A stretch of DNA of 64,000 nt, taken from Nocardia aurea (GTDB lineage: Bacteria; Actinomycetota; Actinomycetes; Mycobacteriales; Mycobacteriaceae). The position numbers and the translations under genes are program-made. The stretch is from assembly GCF_003123685.1 (NCBI RefSeq), contig NZ_QCYJ01000127.1, positions 62,001-126,000 on the forward strand. Reading direction: 5' to 3'. Positions 60,611 to 64,000 of the stretch are shown one piece after another; position 1 is the stretch's first letter; the number at the start of each line of letters is the position of its first letter. Below the pieces are notes generated by a model that worked only from the letters and a program-made list of their open reading frames with translations, had not been told where the DNA came from and ran no database searches.

Positions 60611-61434
60611 CGTCCACCGTCGAAGGTCGCCGCCGCGTCCTGTAATCGGTTCAGGTAGCGGGTGTTGATGGTGCTGAGTCCGAGCAGCGCGACGAAATCG
60701 GCGACCGCGAAGTCGGGGTCGTGGGCCGGTTCGCCGCAGATCTCCGCGCCCAGGCGCAGGTACCCGCGCATCAGCGGCGGCAGTTTCGGGCGCGACGGCG
60801 GGGTGAGCTCGTCGAGTGCGCGGCCGTCGACGACGACCGGGTTGTACGGGCGCACACGACGTTCCGGATCGGAGCCGTGCCGGGCCAGCAGCATGTCCCG
60901 CACGCCGCGCACGTTCACTCCCGGCTCGTCGGCCTCGGTGTCGCTCATCGGCACCGAGACGCAACCCATCACCCATTCGTAGCCGGTGAGCTGGATGTAG
61001 TGCAGGATGCCCGCCCACATCAGGGTCAGCACCGAACCGTTGCGGTGATCGGGCACCACGCACGCGCGGCCCATCTCGACGATCCGCCGCCCGGCCGGAT
61101 CCAACCGGCTCAGATCGAATTCGGTGGCGGTGTAATAGCCGCCCGCGGCGGCGACCCGGTCCGGCGGCAGCATCCGGTAGCAGCCGACGAACTCGTCGGT
61201 GGCATCGTCACGAACCAGCAGGTGGTCGCAGTGTTCGTCGAATCTGTCGGCGTCCAGACCGGTTCCGTGGTCGGGGATGTGGAAGCCGGGCTCGTTGGCG
61301 AAGACGCCGTAGCGCAGGCGCTGCGCGGCCTCACGATGTGCGGCGTCGGACGAGACGACCAGCGAATACCGAGACCGTTCCACCCCCGAGTCCGTCTGCC
61401 GACTCGGGGCTGTCAACACGGACGAAATAGTCAT
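60607..61434 (-). CDS. GNAT-type N-acyltransferase (OlsB/hemolysin-like)
   Basis: A 275-aa acyltransferase of the Acetyltransf_5 type: AQRLRYGVFANEPGFHIPDH, DEHCDHLLVRDDATDEFVGC and YRMLPPDRVAAAGGYYTATE. Further parts are VEMGRACVVPDHRNGSVLTL and MRGYLRLGAEICGEPAHDPD. OlsB transfers 3-hydroxyacyl chains to ornithine. The order GNAT then PlsC-like acyltransferase, with 4-base overlap, matches OlsB-OlsA and M. tuberculosis Rv3027c-Rv3026c. Start at MTISSVLTAP chosen; an upstream GTG would add 29 non-conserved residues. Confidence 0.83.
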   Translation of the reverse strand: MTISSVLTAPSRQTDSGVERSRYSLVVSSDAAHREAAQRLRYGVFANEPGFHIPDHGTGLDADRFDEHCDHLLVRDDATDEFVGCYRMLPPDRVAAAGGYYTATEFDLSRLDPAGRRIVEMGRACVVPDHRNGSVLTLMWAGILHYIQLTGYEWVMGCVSVPMSDTEADEPGVNVRGVRDMLLARHGSDPERRVRPYNPVVVDGRALDELTPPSRPKLPPLMRGYLRLGAEICGEPAHDPDFAVADFVALLGLSTINTRYLNRLQDAAATFDGGR

Positions 61435-61623
61435 ATCCGTGATGAAGCCAGTCCGAGACAGCGATGGAGCGACCTCGAAGTGTCGCCGCGATGCAGGTTC
61501 GGTTAACGAGACGATCGTCACACCCGGCGTTCACCGAATCGTCGGTCCGCGTTAGCGACAGCCCCGCGGTCACGCGACCGCGCTGCCCCGATCGCCGAAG
61601 CAGCGCGATATCCGAACCGTCAC

Positions 61624-62898
61624 TCAGGCCGCCATTCGCTGCGGCGGCGACACCTCGCCGACCGGCTCGCGCTCCACTTCCGCGAAACCGGGCCTGCCGC
61701 TGCCGATGAACGCCACCAGCCACGAGGCCACCGCCGCGAAGCGGTTGCGGAACCCGACCAGATAGAACAGGTGCACGGCGAGCCAGACGAACCAGGCGGT
61801 CACGCCGCGGAAGGTGATCCGGTCGTTGAGTTTGGTCACCGCGCTGAACCGGCTGATCACCGCCATGCTGCCCTTGTCCCAGTAGAGGAACGGGGTGCCG
61901 GGGCGCTTCTTGCGACGGACGATGTCGGCGGCGTGCCTGCCCTCCTGCATCGCCACCGGCGACTGGCCGGGGTAGCCGTTGAGCGAGGTCATATCGCCGA
62001 TGGCGTAGATATCGGCGTATCCGCCGACGGTCAGGTCCGGGTTGATCAGCAGCCTTCCGGCCCGGTCGGTCTCGCATCCGGTGGCCTCGGCCAGGATTTC
62101 GGCGAAGCCGCCCGCCTTCACACCGGCCGACCAGACCACGGTCTCGGCCGCGATCCGGCGCTCGACGCCCGACTTGTCCTTGACCGTCACCTTGCCCGGT
62201 TCGATATCGGTGACGAAGGTGTCGACGAGTACCTCGACGCCGCCCTTCTCCAGCGACCTCTTCGCGTATTCCGACAGTCCACCGCCGAACGGCGGAAGCA
62301 CCTCGGCCGCGCCTTCGACCAGGCTGACCGAAACCTCCTGGTGGAAGTACCGTTTCGACAGTTCCTTCAACTGGCCCGCGACCTCGACACCGGTGGCGCC
62401 CGCGCCGACCACGACGAAGCTGAGCAGCCTGTTCCTGCTCTCCTCGTCGGCGACCGCGGCCTCGGCGAAGACACGCTGGATCTGCGCGCGCAGGATCCTC
62501 GCGTCATCGATGGTCTTGAGCGCGAAAGTCTTCTCCGCGAAATCGTCGCGGCCGAAATACGATTGCGACGCGCCGGTGGCCGCGATCAGCGCGCCGTAGC
62601 CGATCTCGGTGCGCTCCCCCTCGTGTTCGTAGGTCAGCACCGTGGCGTCGGGATCGATGGCGACCACCTTGCCGAGCCGTACATCGGCCTCGGGGTGACG
62701 CCGCAGGATCGACCTGATCGGGGGCGCGATCTCCTCCGATGCCAGCACACCTGTCGCGACCTGGTAGAGCAACGGCTGGAAAAGGTGTTCCGGCGTGCTC
62801 GAGATCAGCACATACTTGATTCCCGACTTCGCCAGTTGCTTGGCCGCGGCCAACCCTCCGAACCCCGATCCGACGACGACCACATCTGCGTGTTCCAT
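61624..62898 (-). CDS. ndh: Type II NADH:quinone oxidoreductase (NDH-2)
   Basis: A 424-aa FAD flavoprotein with the FAD motif VVVGSGFGGLAAAKQLAKSG and the NADH motif FVVVGAGATGVEVAGQLKEL. LFQPLLYQVATGVLASEEIA is characteristic of NDH-2, as are YADIYAIGDMTSLNGYPGQS and the C-terminal membrane-associated stretch AWFVWLAVHLFYLVGFRNRF. It passes electrons from NADH to menaquinone without proton pumping. AAGGAGG precedes the ATG. It is divergent from a LysR regulator. Confidence 0.93.
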   Translation of the reverse strand: MEHADVVVVGSGFGGLAAAKQLAKSGIKYVLISSTPEHLFQPLLYQVATGVLASEEIAPPIRSILRRHPEADVRLGKVVAIDPDATVLTYEHEGERTEIGYGALIAATGASQSYFGRDDFAEKTFALKTIDDARILRAQIQRVFAEAAVADEESRNRLLSFVVVGAGATGVEVAGQLKELSKRYFHQEVSVSLVEGAAEVLPPFGGGLSEYAKRSLEKGGVEVLVDTFVTDIEPGKVTVKDKSGVERRIAAETVVWSAGVKAGGFAEILAEATGCETDRAGRLLINPDLTVGGYADIYAIGDMTSLNGYPGQSPVAMQEGRHAADIVRRKKRPGTPFLYWDKGSMAVISRFSAVTKLNDRITFRGVTAWFVWLAVHLFYLVGFRNRFAAVASWLVAFIGSGRPGFAEVEREPVGEVSPPQRMAA

Positions 62899-62987
62899 GA
62901 CAGCCTCCTTCTCTCATTACCAACCGTTATTCGGAACGCAGATATTTCAGGTGTTCAGGCGCATAATGGAGATGACTCTTATCTGGA

Positions 62988-63001
62988 TCATTCATGAATG
63001 A
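62988..63001. promoter_or_regulatory. 14-bp palindrome in the ndh/lysR intergenic region
   Basis: tcattcatgaatga is a perfect palindrome just before the GAGGAG ribosome site of the LysR gene. Further upstream ataa and ttat (62973-62992 region) form a loose T-N11-A-like symmetry. Either could be the LysR operator controlling both divergent genes. Confidence 0.4.
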
Positions 63002-63010
63002 GGAGTTGTC

Positions 63011-63871
63011 GTGGAGCTTCGCCAGCTGGCATACTTCATCGCGGTCTGCGAGGAACTGAGCTTCAGCAAGGCCGCCACCCGCTGCTTCATCTCGCAGTCG
63101 GCGATCAGTCACCAGATCGCCCGACTCGAGCGCGACCTGGGCGTGCCGCTGTTCGAGCGCTCTACCAGGGCCGTCGTCCCCACCGACGCGACCATGCGGC
63201 TACTACCCTTGGCTAAACAGATGCTGAGCCTGGAATCCGCGATCCGCGCCACAGTTCGCACCACCGGGCATCGAATCCGCCTGGCCGCCAACATGTCCTT
63301 CGCGACCCGATCGCTCTCGGCCATCGCCGCGGCCCGCGCCGCCCACCCCGACGCGGAAATCGAATTCGTCATCAAGCCGTTCCGCCAACGCATCACGGCG
63401 GTCGCCGACGGCGACTGCGATCTGGCACTGATCCGCGGCAGCGTCGAACAGCCCGGACTCACGGTGGAGAAACTCTGGGTCGAGGACCTGGTGATCGCGA
63501 CCACACGCGGCCATCCACTCGCCACCCGCGAGAGCGTCACCCTCGCCGAACTGAGCCCCTACCCCTTATTACTGCCCCCCGAACAGGAACAGGTATTGCT
63601 GCACACCGTCATCCGGACTGCCTTCGCCGACCTGCCCACCGGCCCGACCTTCGGTCCACCCATCCCGCCCGACCACACCGCGACGATGGAACTCATCAAC
63701 CGCCCCGACTCCTGGACCCTCCTCTACGCCGACAGCCCGACCGAAGGCCTCGTCGTCCTCCCCCTCGCCGAACACCGCCTGCGCATCCCGGTCTCCGCCA
63801 TCGTCCGCACCGACGCCCGCCCCTCCCCCATCCTCACCACCCTGCTCGACAACCTCCACCGCAGCCGCTGA
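63011..63871 (+). CDS. LysR-family transcriptional regulator
   Basis: The 286-aa protein has an N-terminal winged helix-turn-helix (ELRQLAYFIAVCEELSFSKA then QSAISHQIARLERDLGVPLF). A periplasmic-binding-like effector domain covers the rest (IRLAANMSFATRSLSAIAAA, GDCDLALIRGSVEQPGLTVE). The GTG start has GAGGAG five bases upstream. It is divergent from ndh with 112 bases between the starts, so it probably regulates ndh and itself. Effector unknown. Confidence 0.92.
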   Translation: MELRQLAYFIAVCEELSFSKAATRCFISQSAISHQIARLERDLGVPLFERSTRAVVPTDATMRLLPLAKQMLSLESAIRATVRTTGHRIRLAANMSFATRSLSAIAAARAAHPDAEIEFVIKPFRQRITAVADGDCDLALIRGSVEQPGLTVEKLWVEDLVIATTRGHPLATRESVTLAELSPYPLLLPPEQEQVLLHTVIRTAFADLPTGPTFGPPIPPDHTATMELINRPDSWTLLYADSPTEGLVVLPLAEHRLRIPVSAIVRTDARPSPILTTLLDNLHRSR

Positions 63872-63877
63872 CCGAAA

Positions 63878-63905
63878 TCGGCCCCACGCTCTCGCGCGGG
63901 GCCGA
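63878..63905. terminator. Hairpin between convergent LysR gene and partial gene
   Basis: Eight-base arms tcggcccc and ggggccga flank a 12-base GC-rich loop, 6 bases after the LysR stop. It could serve both converging transcripts. Confidence 0.5.
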
Positions 63906-63923
63906 CGGTCGACCAGGGAGCAT

Positions 63924-64000
63924 TCATTCTCGGTCCGTGTCGGTCTCCCGATCGATGAAGCTCGGGTCGACAGCGATGGCGCCGGTCAACCACCACGCGC
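63924..64000 (-). CDS. C-terminal end of an unidentified protein (partial)
   Basis: On the minus strand a frame open to the window edge reads AWWLTGAIAVDPSFIDRETD, then a short acidic tail and TGA at 63924-63926. The Trp/Gly-rich part looks like genuine protein sequence, and a hairpin lies just downstream. Too short to assign. Confidence 0.45.
   Translation of the reverse strand, partial: AWWLTGAIAVDPSFIDRETDTDRE

Overview
The window is high-GC actinobacterial chromosome, almost certainly a Nocardia or close Nocardiaceae relative. The basis is the protein content and the gene order. A DoxX protein and an LppZ-like lipoprotein next to gatB, then pfkA, gatA, gatC, an ACT-domain gene, ligA, a MetE-like gene, mnmA, a cysteine desulfurase and an acyltransferase/GNAT pair follow the order of the Mycobacterium tuberculosis Rv3005c-Rv3027c block (from memory). 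Here that conserved block is split by large accessory insertions. I see no rRNA, tRNA, CRISPR array, insertion sequence or phage gene.

Layout. 1-10.2 kb: DoxX and LppZ-like genes (divergent), gatB, an esterase-like lipoprotein, a TetR regulator with a small divergent operon, a duplicated ribbon-helix-helix antitoxin-like protein, pfkA and a zinc alcohol dehydrogenase. 10.2-28.6 kb is an envelope-signalling region. It holds three transmembrane Ser/Thr kinases, two lipoproteins with penicillin-binding/class A beta-lactamase motifs, two NarL-type two-component systems and a MacB/FtsX-like ABC exporter. 28.7-32.3 kb carries secreted or envelope hydrolases: a phospholipase A2-like protein coupled to a membrane alpha/beta hydrolase, an SRPBCC protein behind a KstR-like box, and a trypsin-like protease.

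32.4-41.1 kb is a dense stress-signalling island around a SigF-family sigma factor. It contains two UsfX-like anti-sigma factors, a MEDS-HATPase protein, an anti-anti-sigma STAS protein, an overlapping three-gene operon (receiver-PP2C phosphatase, CHASE3 histidine kinase, single-domain receiver), an RsbR-like STAS protein and a PAS-ANTAR regulator. The parts of an input-to-phosphatase-to-antagonist-to-anti-sigma-to-sigma cascade sit side by side.

41.1-54.7 kb returns to the housekeeping block: gatC-gatA (tRNA-dependent amidotransferase with gatB), ligA, mnmA and the cysteine desulfurase, interleaved with a GNAT enzyme, an AAA ATPase, a small secreted protein, and an SDR-QueA pair behind a MerR-type operator. 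55-64 kb holds a secreted TAP-like peptidase, a sulfonate-type ABC operon with two candidate small ORFs (a Cys-containing leader and a coupled 35-residue ORF), an OlsB/OlsA-like acyltransferase pair, and a type II NADH dehydrogenase divergent from a LysR regulator.

Start codons were chosen from Shine-Dalgarno spacing, signal peptides, family N-termini and 4-base overlaps. Functions are from recognisable motifs read by eye; no database search was run.
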